DNA of 64,000 nt, taken from Anaerostipes sp. (GTDB taxonomy: Bacteria; Bacillota; Clostridia; Lachnospirales; Lachnospiraceae). Below, in pieces: positions 35,333 to 43,232 of this stretch. The position numbers and the translations under genes are program-made. The notes under the pieces are model-generated. The model was given only the letters and a program-made list of their open reading frames with translations, was not told where the DNA came from and ran no database searches. Numbering within the stretch: position 1 is the stretch's first letter; each line of letters begins with the position of its first letter. Location: positions 51,254 to 115,253 of the forward strand of contig JAQWFL010000004.1 of the NCBI GenBank assembly GCA_028704435.1, read 5' to 3'.

Positions 35333-35336
35333 TTTT

Positions 35337-35371
35337 GTTACCCACTAACCCTATGGTTACCACTTACCAAA
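35337..35371. promoter_or_regulatory. TTACC-repeat operator (probable HxlR site)
   Basis: Four TTACC/TAACC units start at 35338, 35346, 35357 and 35364. The segment GGTTACCACTTACCAAA (35355-35371) recurs almost exactly upstream of the phloretin-hydrolase-like gene at 36057. The repeats flank the -35 of the minus-strand operon and lie ~85 bp before the hxlR promoter. Confidence 0.65.
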
Positions 35372-35455
35372 GAGTAATCTGGGTAAATTTGGTTTATTTA
35401 CTGCATTTTTCACTTTTTTCATTTGTTATTTTTTTACCATTCTGCACAAAAAAAC

Positions 35456-35484
35456 TTGTAAAATATCTATAAAAAATGTATAAT
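35456..35484 (+). promoter_or_regulatory. Promoter of the HxlR regulator gene
   Basis: TTGTAA, a 17-bp spacer and a perfect TATAAT, about 65 bp before the ATG at 35550. The 351-bp gap from 35199 to 35549 is thus a divergent control region. Confidence 0.7.
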
Positions 35485-35549
35485 TAGATTTGTCTCACTC
35501 ATAAAAATACTGTTTTTATGATTACATTCACATTTATAAGGAGCTTACT

Positions 35550-35993
35550 ATGGAACAAATTGGAACAAACCCTTATCATTTTGTGTCAGCATGCATCAAA
35601 GGCAAATGGAAGATGACACTGCTTCATGAAATACATTTCAAAGGTTCAATTCGATTTAATCAGACATTGAATCATTTTCCCATTAGTGAGAAGGTGTTAA
35701 GCCAGCAGTTAAGAGAATTAATTGCAGATGGGCTGATTGAACGAATTCAATACAACACCATTCCGTTAAAGGTAGAATATAAATTAACTTCATTGGGCGA
35801 AGACTTGATTCCTGCTCTCGATATTCTATATATCTGGGCCATGCGACGCATGGATGATTTAGATGTTGAAATTGACCCTAACTGTTTTGATGTACACACA
35901 GATAGAAAGTACACAGACCAATTAGAAGATATTCTCAATGCCTACAAGCGACAGAAGGAGCTTCTTGAATTTGAAAATAAAAAAAATGAATAA
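35550..35993 (+). CDS. HxlR family transcriptional regulator
   Basis: A 147-residue winged-helix regulator with the HxlR hallmark near the N-terminus (FVSACIKGKWKMTLLHEI) and a helix-turn-helix plus wing (FPISEKVLSQQLRELIADGLIER; VEYKLTSLGEDLIPAL). HxlR proteins often sense aldehydes, quinones or other reactive compounds. Here the gene is divergent from the phloroglucinol operon and next to the phloretin-hydrolase-like gene, both of which have the same TTACC repeats. Typical cysteine sensors are not obvious in this protein, so ligand binding is more likely than thiol sensing. Confidence 0.9.
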   Translation: MEQIGTNPYHFVSACIKGKWKMTLLHEIHFKGSIRFNQTLNHFPISEKVLSQQLRELIADGLIERIQYNTIPLKVEYKLTSLGEDLIPALDILYIWAMRRMDDLDVEIDPNCFDVHTDRKYTDQLEDILNAYKRQKELLEFENKKNE

Positions 35994-36041
35994 AAAGAAA
36001 GCACATACAATTCACAACGGAATTGTATGTGCTTTCTTTTT
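35992..36041. terminator. Terminator after hxlR
   Basis: A 22-bp perfect stem (AAGAAAGCACATACAATTC with its complement) and a 6-base loop, with T-runs. It ends the regulator transcript, so the next gene must use its own promoter. Confidence 0.9.
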
Positions 36042-36047
36042 ATTCCC

Positions 36048-36080
36048 TTACCATCTGGTTACCTACTTACCAAATTGTAT
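36048..36080 (+). promoter_or_regulatory. TTACC-repeat operator upstream of the phloretin-hydrolase-like gene
   Basis: TTACC units at 36048, 36059 and 36067 include GGTTACCTACTTACCAAA (36057-36074), one base different from the copy at 35355. Directly after it comes AAATTGTATGTATTGTA, nearly identical to the promoter segment of the divergent operon (AAATTGTAAGTATTGTA on its own strand). A -35-like TTGTAT is at 36075-36080; the -10 is weak (CATTTT near 36098, or TATAGT at 36115). Confidence 0.6.
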
Positions 36081-36158
36081 GTATTGTAATACGTCTTCAT
36101 TTTGTTAAACTAAGTATAGTAAGCATGATTGAATATGAAAGGAAAGGATATTAAAACC

Positions 36159-36965
36159 ATGATGACTTCAGATTATCTTACTTCTGTGGAAAGAGCACTT
36201 TCCTACTCGAAGTATTTTTTCCGGGATTCTTTCCCCCCTACGGATCGTCAGGCTCTTGCCTTAGATAATCCATTAAATGAATCAGACATGTTGTCTATTG
36301 AACACCGTAACAAACTTTTAGATTCCACTCCTGTAGTTGGAGACACTGGTTATGGAATTTTCAAAGATGGTACTGGATATGTTGCCAATGTAACTTCCAT
36401 GCCAAATGTAACCCCTGAGATGTTTTACTGGTGGTTTGCATGGCATCCATTGGAAGATTTAAGATATAAAATATGGTTCCCAGAGGCTCATTTTTACGCT
36501 CGTACAATGAACCGGGAACAAGCATTGGATGAAACCTTATCCATGCGACATAGAATTTGGGATACGACACACCTAATTTGTGAAAATGTCGTAACTGGAG
36601 CCGAGGATATTGTTTTAGATTTCCTATCTCCAGATCGAATGGGATTTGATGAGTCACTGCTTGACGAACATACTACTGCCATGGTGTGTGCCAACGGTCA
36701 CCCAAAATTCCCTGGACAAGGTTTAAATTGTGTCATGGCTCATGTACTCAGACAAGGAAATAATGGTTACGAACTAAGAAGCCAGTTTTGGATTGGTTAC
36801 CAGATTGTAAACAGAAACCTTTGTAGAGTAATTCCAGAAGATGTTTCAATTCCTCTGGAAGGGGCAAAGGCTCTTTTTTCTCATTGCTGTGAAGAGTTTT
36901 CTAATCTATCCAGATTTTTACCTTCACTTTATGAAGAAGAAAGTCCTAAGCCGTTTTTACCATAA
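36159..36965 (+). CDS. phy: PhlG-family C-C hydrolase; phloretin hydrolase candidate
   Basis: A ~268-residue enzyme of the 2,4-diacetylphloroglucinol hydrolase / phloretin hydrolase family, which cuts the bond between a phloroglucinol ring and an acyl group. The ATG at 36159 is chosen because AAAGGA lies 10 bases upstream; upstream in-frame codons at 36129 (TTG) and 36135 lack a site. Zinc ligands corresponding to PhlG can be seen: His in FPEAHFYA, Glu in LICENVV, and the HxxxE pair in LFSHCCEEF. Phloretin would give phloroglucinol (used by the adjacent operon) and 3-(4-hydroxyphenyl)propionate. The predicted mass (~31 kDa) fits known phloretin hydrolase. Confidence 0.8.
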   Translation: MMTSDYLTSVERALSYSKYFFRDSFPPTDRQALALDNPLNESDMLSIEHRNKLLDSTPVVGDTGYGIFKDGTGYVANVTSMPNVTPEMFYWWFAWHPLEDLRYKIWFPEAHFYARTMNREQALDETLSMRHRIWDTTHLICENVVTGAEDIVLDFLSPDRMGFDESLLDEHTTAMVCANGHPKFPGQGLNCVMAHVLRQGNNGYELRSQFWIGYQIVNRNLCRVIPEDVSIPLEGAKALFSHCCEEFSNLSRFLPSLYEEESPKPFLP

Positions 36966-36978
36966 ATTCTCCTTAAGG

Positions 36979-37020
36979 AAAGAAGCCCTTAGACAGTTCA
37001 TTTTGTCTAAGGGCTTCTTT
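36979..37020. terminator. Bidirectional terminator between phy-like and MATE genes
   Basis: A 17-bp perfect stem (AAAGAAGCCCTTAGACA with its complement) around an 8-base loop between two convergent genes. Confidence 0.9.
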
Positions 37021-37030
37021 AATTCTACAT

Positions 37031-38365
37031 TTACGAAACAAGACTTTTTCTCCATATATTTGTCTTCGTATAAATCCATCCAATAGGAATCGATGATGCT
37101 GGTGCAATCATACATCCAAGGTAAACTCCTTGAAGCCCCCAGTACTGATTGAAAATAATCACCAAGATTACTCTCACTAAAATACAATTTACAAAGGAAC
37201 TTCCCATGACCATCCATGTATGTCCTGCTCCTGTCATCAGTGAATGATAAATCAAAAAGGATGCATAAAATAATTGACCTATAATCTCAATTCTTAGATT
37301 TAAAACTGCATTTTCTATGACAGCGGGATCTGTTGTAAAACATCCTGCAAGAATTGGTGCAGCTAATTCTACAAGTACGATAATTAATACCGCCATTCCT
37401 ATGGTAATCTTCATAGCCTCATACATAATCTTTTTTCCTCGGTCAAACATTTTTGCACCCAGTGCCTGTGCAATCATCGTTGATGCAGCTCCTGACATTG
37501 CAGATATAAAAAGCTGGCAGAAGTCCTTAATTTTAATACTAATTCCATTTCCAGCAGACACATCTAGTCCATATGCATTAATAAAATATGTCACTACCAG
37601 CCAGGATATGCTGGCAATAGTCCACTGAAGAGCACAGGGAATTCCAAGCTTAAATATTTTTTGTATTTTCTCTAGTTTTACCCTCATAAACTCCAGTTGT
37701 ACACCAAAGTATTCTTTATTTTTTAGAATGTACATCATGGCAACAACAAAAGAAATTGTTTGTGCAATAATCGTTGCCAAAGCCGTACCTGCAACTCCCA
37801 TCTTTAAGTAAATTACAAAGACAACATCTAATATAATATTAATTACCGTTGATATTCCAATACAGATAAATGGCATTCTCGAATTTCCTACGGCTCGCAT
37901 AATTGCACTACATCCATTATATAATAAAATGGTTACATATCCTATGGCGCATATTTTTAAGTAGGTGACCGCCTCCTGTCTTGACGGTGCATTGAGAAGG
38001 GTCATAAGTGTTGGTGCCATAACAAATAATCCAATCGATGCAATTACACCAAGAATCAGACATAATATAAGCAAATTTCCAGTTGCCTCTTTCCGTTCTC
38101 TCTCTTTTTTCGCGCCAAAATACTGTCCAATTAGGATGTTTCCCCCAAGTGTCAATCCAATGGCTATCTGGGTTGCCATATTCATTACCTGGCTAGAATT
38201 GTTAATTGCAGAAACACCCCTGCTTCCTAAAAATCGGCCTGCAATGAGCATATCTACAATACTATAGACCCCCTGGAGCAAACTACTGGCTACAATAGGT
38301 AAGGCATATTGAATTAATTTTCCCCTTACATTCCCTTTATTCAAATCATGTTTTTCTTTTGTCAC
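37031..38365 (-). CDS. MATE family efflux transporter
   Basis: A 444-residue, 12-helix exporter of the NorM/DinF type (RGKLIQYALPIVASSLLQGVY at the N-terminus, LGGNILIGQYFGAKK in the loop 2-3 region). It starts with GTG after GGAGATGGG. It is a single-gene unit converging on the phloretin-hydrolase-like gene. Such proteins export cationic drugs or metabolites using sodium or proton gradients; export of phenolics is possible but not supported beyond position. Confidence 0.9.
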   Translation of the reverse strand: MTKEKHDLNKGNVRGKLIQYALPIVASSLLQGVYSIVDMLIAGRFLGSRGVSAINNSSQVMNMATQIAIGLTLGGNILIGQYFGAKKERERKEATGNLLILCLILGVIASIGLFVMAPTLMTLLNAPSRQEAVTYLKICAIGYVTILLYNGCSAIMRAVGNSRMPFICIGISTVINIILDVVFVIYLKMGVAGTALATIIAQTISFVVAMMYILKNKEYFGVQLEFMRVKLEKIQKIFKLGIPCALQWTIASISWLVVTYFINAYGLDVSAGNGISIKIKDFCQLFISAMSGAASTMIAQALGAKMFDRGKKIMYEAMKITIGMAVLIIVLVELAAPILAGCFTTDPAVIENAVLNLRIEIIGQLFYASFLIYHSLMTGAGHTWMVMGSSFVNCILVRVILVIIFNQYWGLQGVYLGCMIAPASSIPIGWIYTKTNIWRKSLVS

Positions 38366-38487
38366 ATTCCCATCTCCTCTATCTTCAAATATTGCCTAAA
38401 GTATAGCAGATACATTTTATAAAAAATAGCACTTACTTTTTGGTAACTATACATCCCTTCTCTATAAGATATTTTTATAGAATCAAA

Positions 38488-38523
38488 GAAAAATCCTTCA
38501 GGAAAAATGTCTCCTGAAGGATT
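38488..38523 (-). terminator. Terminator of the FSA-like aldolase gene
   Basis: AATCCTTCAGGA pairs with TCCTGAAGGATT across an 8-base loop; TTTTTC follows on the minus strand. Confidence 0.85.
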
Positions 38524-38548
38524 CTATCTGTTTTTTATGAATTCATAT

Positions 38549-39226
38549 CTATAAATCTGTAATTAACACATCTCCACGAACTGCATTCCAATCAGCTTTA
38601 AAGTCGGCTGTTGCTTTTGCAACTGCTGCCATATTAAATGCTCCACTTAACATGGTTGGCTGAACTGTTGCTGTTTGAGCTCCAGCTAAGAATGCTTTAT
38701 TTACTTGTTGTATATTCTTAAAACTTGCTGCTAAAATCTTGCAATCTGCATTATTTTCTTCGATCATTTCACGAAATGCACTAATTGCATCTTCAAAATC
38801 AACATCAAGATTTTCCATACGGTTACAGTATGGTGCAAGGAAATCAGCTCCTGCCATAATTGCCATAAACCCTTGAATCTTTGTATAAATAGCAGTTGCA
38901 GTAACTCCAATTCCTTCTGCCTTTAATGCCATCATAGCTTTAACACCTTCTTCAGATGTTGGAATCTTTACAAATACATTCTTATCTATATTCTTTACAA
39001 TTGCTCTTGCTTCTTCAATCATTCCTTCTGCATCTTCAGAAATAACTTGAACATGTAAAGAACGTTCCATTCCAATAATACTGCGGATTTCTTTTAAAAT
39101 ACCAAAGAAGTCAACATCTCCTTCTGACTTTAAAATACTTGGGTTACTTGTGATTCCTGTAATTGGGTAGTATTGCATGTACTTCTTAATGTCTTCGATA
39201 TTGGCTGTGTCAAATAATAATTCCAT
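38549..39226 (-). CDS. Transaldolase-like fructose-6-phosphate aldolase
   Basis: A 225-residue single-domain class I aldolase of the FSA/TalC subfamily. Schiff-base lysine is Lys87 in VFVKIPTSEEG; FDTANI at the N-terminus and ITSNPS are also diagnostic. It is shorter than true transaldolases (>300 residues). It is encoded 16 bp after a DeoR repressor on the same strand and is probably controlled by it. The reaction could be cleavage of fructose 6-phosphate or a transaldolase activity; this cannot be told from sequence. Confidence 0.9.
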   Translation of the reverse strand: MELLFDTANIEDIKKYMQYYPITGITSNPSILKSEGDVDFFGILKEIRSIIGMERSLHVQVISEDAEGMIEEARAIVKNIDKNVFVKIPTSEEGVKAMMALKAEGIGVTATAIYTKIQGFMAIMAGADFLAPYCNRMENLDVDFEDAISAFREMIEENNADCKILAASFKNIQQVNKAFLAGAQTATVQPTMLSGAFNMAAVAKATADFKADWNAVRGDVLITDL

Positions 39227-39242
39227 AGTAGTTCCTCCTAAA

Positions 39243-39989
39243 TTAAACTAACGTTACATTGATTCCTTTATTTTTTAAAAATGTTACTTCCTCTGGATGA
39301 ATTCCCTGGTCAGTGATCACTTCATGTACATCCTCAAATTTCAAAAATGAAATAGCTCCTGAATGCCCATACTTCTCTGATTCCCCAAGGACATATACGT
39401 GATTGGATACTTGAATCATCTTTTCTAATGTATCGGCTCTAAGAAGATCATTCCCGGTAAATCCAACTTCTCTAGAATATCCATCAATCCCCAAGAATAC
39501 TTTATCAAACTTAAATTCCGATAAACACGCTTTCGTCATAGGTCCAACCATAGCCTGCCTACGCTTCTGATAATTCCCGCCTAACAAAATAATATTCGCT
39601 CCAAGCTCATCCTTAATAAAACCAGCAACATGAGCTGAGTTGGTCACAATAGTAATATTGTGATGTGTTCTAACTGCTTCCTCTGCAAAAATCGCACATG
39701 TAGAACCCGCTTCTACTAAAATGGTTTCCCCATCTGCTACTTGCTTTGCTGCCGCTCTGGCAATTCTTTCTTTCACTTCATAATGAAATGCCATTCGATA
39801 ATTGATATCGTCAGGATCATTGAGCAAGGCATAACCTCGTTCTCTTTTTAGAATACCCTTCTCTGACAAGAATTCTAAATCCTTACGAATGGTGACCTTA
39901 GATATATTAAAATGCTCTGCAAGTACACTGACTTCCACTTTCCCAACGGTACTAACATAATCAACTATTGCTGCCTGTCTATCTTTCAT
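39243..39989 (-). CDS. DeoR/GlpR family sugar-phosphate-responsive repressor
   Basis: A 248-residue regulator with an N-terminal DeoR helix-turn-helix (AIVDYVSTVGKVEVSVLAEHF, SKVTIRKDLEFL, GILKRERGYAL) and a C-terminal ISOCOT-fold effector domain (VEAGSTCAIFAE, IVTNS, LLGGNYQKRRQAMVGP). It precedes the FSA-like aldolase gene in a two-gene operon. Two perfect 12-bp palindromes flank its promoter and are its likely operators. Confidence 0.9.
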   Translation of the reverse strand: MKDRQAAIVDYVSTVGKVEVSVLAEHFNISKVTIRKDLEFLSEKGILKRERGYALLNDPDDINYRMAFHYEVKERIARAAAKQVADGETILVEAGSTCAIFAEEAVRTHHNITIVTNSAHVAGFIKDELGANIILLGGNYQKRRQAMVGPMTKACLSEFKFDKVFLGIDGYSREVGFTGNDLLRADTLEKMIQVSNHVYVLGESEKYGHSGAISFLKFEDVHEVITDQGIHPEEVTFLKNKGINVTLV

Positions 39990-40011
39990 CTGACCACCCC
40001 TTCCTCTTATC

Positions 40012-40067
40012 TTGTTTAAACAATATCACAATATTTCTTAACTGTCAACATTTACTTTCGTACGAAA
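40012..40067 (-). promoter_or_regulatory. Promoter and twin palindromes of the DeoR operon
   Basis: Minus strand: TTGACA (40043-40048), 17-bp spacer, TATTGT (40020-40025). Perfect 12-bp palindromes TTGTTTAAACAA (40012-40023, over the -10) and TTTCGTACGAAA (40056-40067, upstream of the -35) bracket it; the two are not copies of each other, so they may be sites for different regulators. Confidence 0.65.
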
Positions 40068-40086
40068 CTATATGCGTTTTTTATTC

Positions 40087-40121
40087 AAAAAAAGAGTAGA
40101 TGATTTTACTCTTCTACTCTT
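40087..40121 (-). terminator. Terminator of the cytidylate-kinase-like gene
   Basis: AAGAGTAG / CTACTCTT stem with a 14-base loop, followed on the minus strand by a run of T. It lies just after the stop codon at 40131. Confidence 0.8.
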
Positions 40122-40130
40122 ACACTTATA

Positions 40131-40742
40131 TTAATCCTCTAAATAGGCTACGATTATATTTGCCCCACGCTCAAGTCCTGTTCTTCCTGTGTTAATGATT
40201 AATTCATAATTACTTGGGTGACCCCATTTCATCTTCGTATAATAATTGTGATAAGACGCCCTTTCATTGTCCGTTTTTTTCATTTCTTTCATTGCCTGTT
40301 TTTCTGTAAAGCCCTCAGTAGCAACTAAACGTTTCACTCGCTCTTCACTGGATGAATGAATAAAAAATGTATGACAACCTGGATATTTTTGAAGAATAAT
40401 ATCTGCACATCGTCCAACAAAAATACAAGAACCTTCTTTCTCAGCAATTTTTTGGATTACTCTGGATTGTACCTCAAACAATCTCTTAGGTGTCATAATT
40501 TGATTCTTATCAACGTTCCCCATGTATCCGTGTCCTGCTGGAATTCCAAAAATGTAGCTGTAATTATCTGCACCTTCTTTCTCCTTAACAAATTCCTCTG
40601 ATACATTTGCCTCTTTCGCAACGTGACTTATAATCTCTTTATCGTACATTGGTATTCCAAGTTTCTTGGAAAGCAATTTCCCAATCTCGTGTCCACCACT
40701 TCCGTATTCTCTTGAAATGCATATCAATGTGTTCGGTCTCAT
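40131..40742 (-). CDS. Cytidylate kinase-like protein
   Basis: A ~203-residue P-loop protein of the cytidylate-kinase-like family (PF13189). The N-terminus has ICISREYGSGGHEIGKLL, a variant Walker A typical of these proteins, and IFVGRCADIILQ; the Lid region carries basic residues (KKTDNERASYHNYY). The start at 40742 follows AAGGATGTGGGTGAG; an earlier frame start (40772) would overlap the upstream gene. Function is unproven; true Cmk catalysis is uncertain because the P-loop is not canonical. Confidence 0.75.
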   Translation of the reverse strand: MRPNTLICISREYGSGGHEIGKLLSKKLGIPMYDKEIISHVAKEANVSEEFVKEKEGADNYSYIFGIPAGHGYMGNVDKNQIMTPKRLFEVQSRVIQKIAEKEGSCIFVGRCADIILQKYPGCHTFFIHSSSEERVKRLVATEGFTEKQAMKEMKKTDNERASYHNYYTKMKWGHPSNYELIINTGRTGLERGANIIVAYLED

Positions 40743-40762
40743 CTCACCCACATCCTTTCTGC

Positions 40763-41986
40763 TTATTTGCAACGATTATCTAACAGATAAGATCCATTTG
40801 TCTTCTTTCCAATTTTTTGTATTTTTACATAGTAGGTTCCAACCCCTTGTTTCGGGCTAAACTTAAAAGTTCCATACTCAGAAGCACCATTTATTACTTT
40901 TGTTTTTAATGGCTTTTTAATTCCCTTTTTATAAACAGAAACTTTAATCTTTCCAACCGATGTATCTGGATCCACTTCTATATATTGCTTCTTTTTACGA
41001 ATCGTTGTCCGCTTGATTTTATACCATCTTGCTTTTTGCTCTGACGCTGTAAATATGTCAGCTTTCTCATCTCCATTTTCAACGTATTGTGCTTTTTTTC
41101 GTGTTGTGGCATAATGTTTCTTTCTACTTGTTTTCTCCACTGCCATCATATATACACCATCTTTTGGCATTTTACTTACAAAACGATAGTTTCCAGCATC
41201 TAATCCATATGACAACATAGTTATGTATTCACTTGCAGTCTTCTTTGTCTTTATTGCCTTACGGTCAATATTTTTCCAGCTTCCCTTCACATACTTCTGA
41301 ACAGAAAAACTTCCCAAAATTTGTTCTGTTGTCACAGGTGCTAACAAAATATTAAGTTCACTTCTTTTTGATACTTTGAAGCTTCGATATTCTGTTGTTC
41401 CAGTTCCAGTTTGAATCTCCGTACATTCATTTGACAACGTTGTGCTGTGATCCTTAAATACAATTACACTCAATGCTAAGAGCTCCACCTTCTTTGGAAG
41501 TTCAAAATAATAAACATCACCTTTTTTTACATTTATCTGAAGCATAGAATCTTCCATAATTCCAAGTCTCTTTTTATTTTTATCATATACTGTTAATACT
41601 GTAGTTTCCTTATCAGAAGATGCAGCAGAGACCATTAAAGTACCAGAATCTTGCACTGTCATCTTTACTAATCCTTGTGGAACTTTTTTTAAATAATTGC
41701 TGTTATAATAATTATTTCCACCACAAAGCAAATACTCCATGATGGACTCCACGTAAGGAAACTGATATGCACCAATCTCCCCTTTGTTAAAGGCATCTGG
41801 CTCTGTGGCTTTGGTTTTTTTTGTCTTTGTTTTCTTTTTTAATTCATTTTTCATGGTTTGTTGTATCTGTTCCTGCACAGGTTTTAATTCTTTCACTTTA
41901 TTATTCTTTGCAAACACACTACTTTGAAAGCAAAGACTAAACCCAAGAACCAACGTAAGTAATAATGCTGTTTTTTTCTTTTTCAT
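40763..41986 (-). CDS. Secreted protein of unknown function (paralogue A)
   Basis: A 407-residue protein with a clear signal peptide (hydrophobic residues ~8-26 ending SSVFA). The mature part starts with a Lys-rich stretch, then ATEPDAFNKGEIGAY, LLCGGNNYYNSNY, a middle region of beta-rich sequence with GTGTTEYRSFKVSKRS, and a last ~90 residues (ARWYKIKRTTI to GTYYVKIQKIGKKTNGSYLL) that resemble bacterial pre-peptidase-like beta sandwiches. The next gene encodes a paralogue with the same order. Likely exported and surface-associated; no catalytic motif. I do not recognise the full family. Confidence 0.7.
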   Translation of the reverse strand: MKKKKTALLLTLVLGFSLCFQSSVFAKNNKVKELKPVQEQIQQTMKNELKKKTKTKKTKATEPDAFNKGEIGAYQFPYVESIMEYLLCGGNNYYNSNYLKKVPQGLVKMTVQDSGTLMVSAASSDKETTVLTVYDKNKKRLGIMEDSMLQINVKKGDVYYFELPKKVELLALSVIVFKDHSTTLSNECTEIQTGTGTTEYRSFKVSKRSELNILLAPVTTEQILGSFSVQKYVKGSWKNIDRKAIKTKKTASEYITMLSYGLDAGNYRFVSKMPKDGVYMMAVEKTSRKKHYATTRKKAQYVENGDEKADIFTASEQKARWYKIKRTTIRKKKQYIEVDPDTSVGKIKVSVYKKGIKKPLKTKVINGASEYGTFKFSPKQGVGTYYVKIQKIGKKTNGSYLLDNRCK

Positions 41987-42004
41987 ATTATAGTCTCCTT
42001 CTCA

Positions 42005-43144
42005 TTATTCTTCGCTGTCATATGAAACTTCATAAGATCCATTCATCGCTTTTCCAAGCTTTGTTACCTTGATATAGTAAGTTCCTCTTGCTTTTGGCAA
42101 AACATAATACCCAAAATCATTGTATCCTCCAGATAACTTTACAGTTTTTACTGGCTTCTTTTTTCCTTTTTTATATATTTGTACTTTTAATTTTCCTGAG
42201 TTCATTTCTCCAGACAAATATATAACATCATCTTTTTTTGTGTTTGTTTTCTTTATTTTATACCATCTAGAAGCCTTTTCACTGGCGAGATATACGTTCC
42301 TTCTTTCATCTCCCTTTGAAATGTTCTGAGCTTTTGATTTTTTGACTGCATATTTTTTTACACAAGTTTTTCTTTGATAATTTAATTCATAAATTGTATC
42401 CTTAGACACAGTAAGCACAAAACGGTAACTTCCCTTTTCTAATGCTGCATAACCACCTGTGCTATCCGTCATTACGAATGTTTTTGTTACATACTTCCAT
42501 GTTCCATGTTCATATTTTTGAATTCTTCCGTATGACTTCTCTCCCTTTTTATCTGTTTCAACTTCAAAACTAATAGAAGATCTCTTTGGAACTGTAAATG
42601 TTCGGTACTCTTTTTGTCCGGTACCTGTCTGTATCAGAGTTTTACCATTGGAAAGTTTCATCTGATGATCTTCAAATACAGATGCTGCCAAATAAATTCT
42701 TTGAATCTTTTTTGGAAGCTGAACATAAAATATATCTCCCGCTTTTACTCCTGATTTCATTAGCTCTTCTTCTTCATTAAGATTACCTATCTTTTGATTT
42801 TTGCTGTCATAGACGGTCAGTTTTTCATCTTCCGATATCAATGCAATATACAAAACACCTGCACCTTTGGCCGTAATCTTCACTCTGCCATCGGGAATCT
42901 TCTTTGCATAGTTGCTATTATACAGATGAATTCCTCCACACAATATATGCATTGCCATTTCTTCATCATTTTTGACCAGATTAGCACCTATTTCTTTCAT
43001 GTTATAAACATCTGGTTCTGTTGCACGAACTGCCTTTTTTATATCCTGCTGTAATGTAGATTCTTTTGCGAATATTGCAGTTGAAGAAAATAAAACTGCA
43101 ACCATAATAAAACTAATTCCTGATAAAACTTTTCTTATTTTCAT
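42005..43144 (-). CDS. Secreted protein of unknown function (paralogue B)
   Basis: A 379-residue protein with a signal peptide (VLSGISFIMVAVLFSSTAIFA). It shares with its neighbour the start of the mature part (ATEPDVYNMKEIGA), LLCGG-like HILCGG followed by YNSNYAKKIPDG, GTGQKEYRTFTVPKRS, SRWYKIKKTNTKKDD and GTYYIKVTKLGKAMNGSY. The two genes are separated by 18 bp and clearly arose by duplication. Substrate or partner is unknown. It is the first gene of the pair, with AGGAGG before the ATG. Confidence 0.7.
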   Translation of the reverse strand: MKIRKVLSGISFIMVAVLFSSTAIFAKESTLQQDIKKAVRATEPDVYNMKEIGANLVKNDEEMAMHILCGGIHLYNSNYAKKIPDGRVKITAKGAGVLYIALISEDEKLTVYDSKNQKIGNLNEEEELMKSGVKAGDIFYVQLPKKIQRIYLAASVFEDHQMKLSNGKTLIQTGTGQKEYRTFTVPKRSSISFEVETDKKGEKSYGRIQKYEHGTWKYVTKTFVMTDSTGGYAALEKGSYRFVLTVSKDTIYELNYQRKTCVKKYAVKKSKAQNISKGDERRNVYLASEKASRWYKIKKTNTKKDDVIYLSGEMNSGKLKVQIYKKGKKKPVKTVKLSGGYNDFGYYVLPKARGTYYIKVTKLGKAMNGSYEVSYDSEE

Positions 43145-43232
43145 GTCGCCCCTCCTGTATACATTTTTTCTATTTCTTTATTATAACTTTTATCCCCCAT
43201 ATAGTGTTATCTAAATTGTTACTATTTCATTA

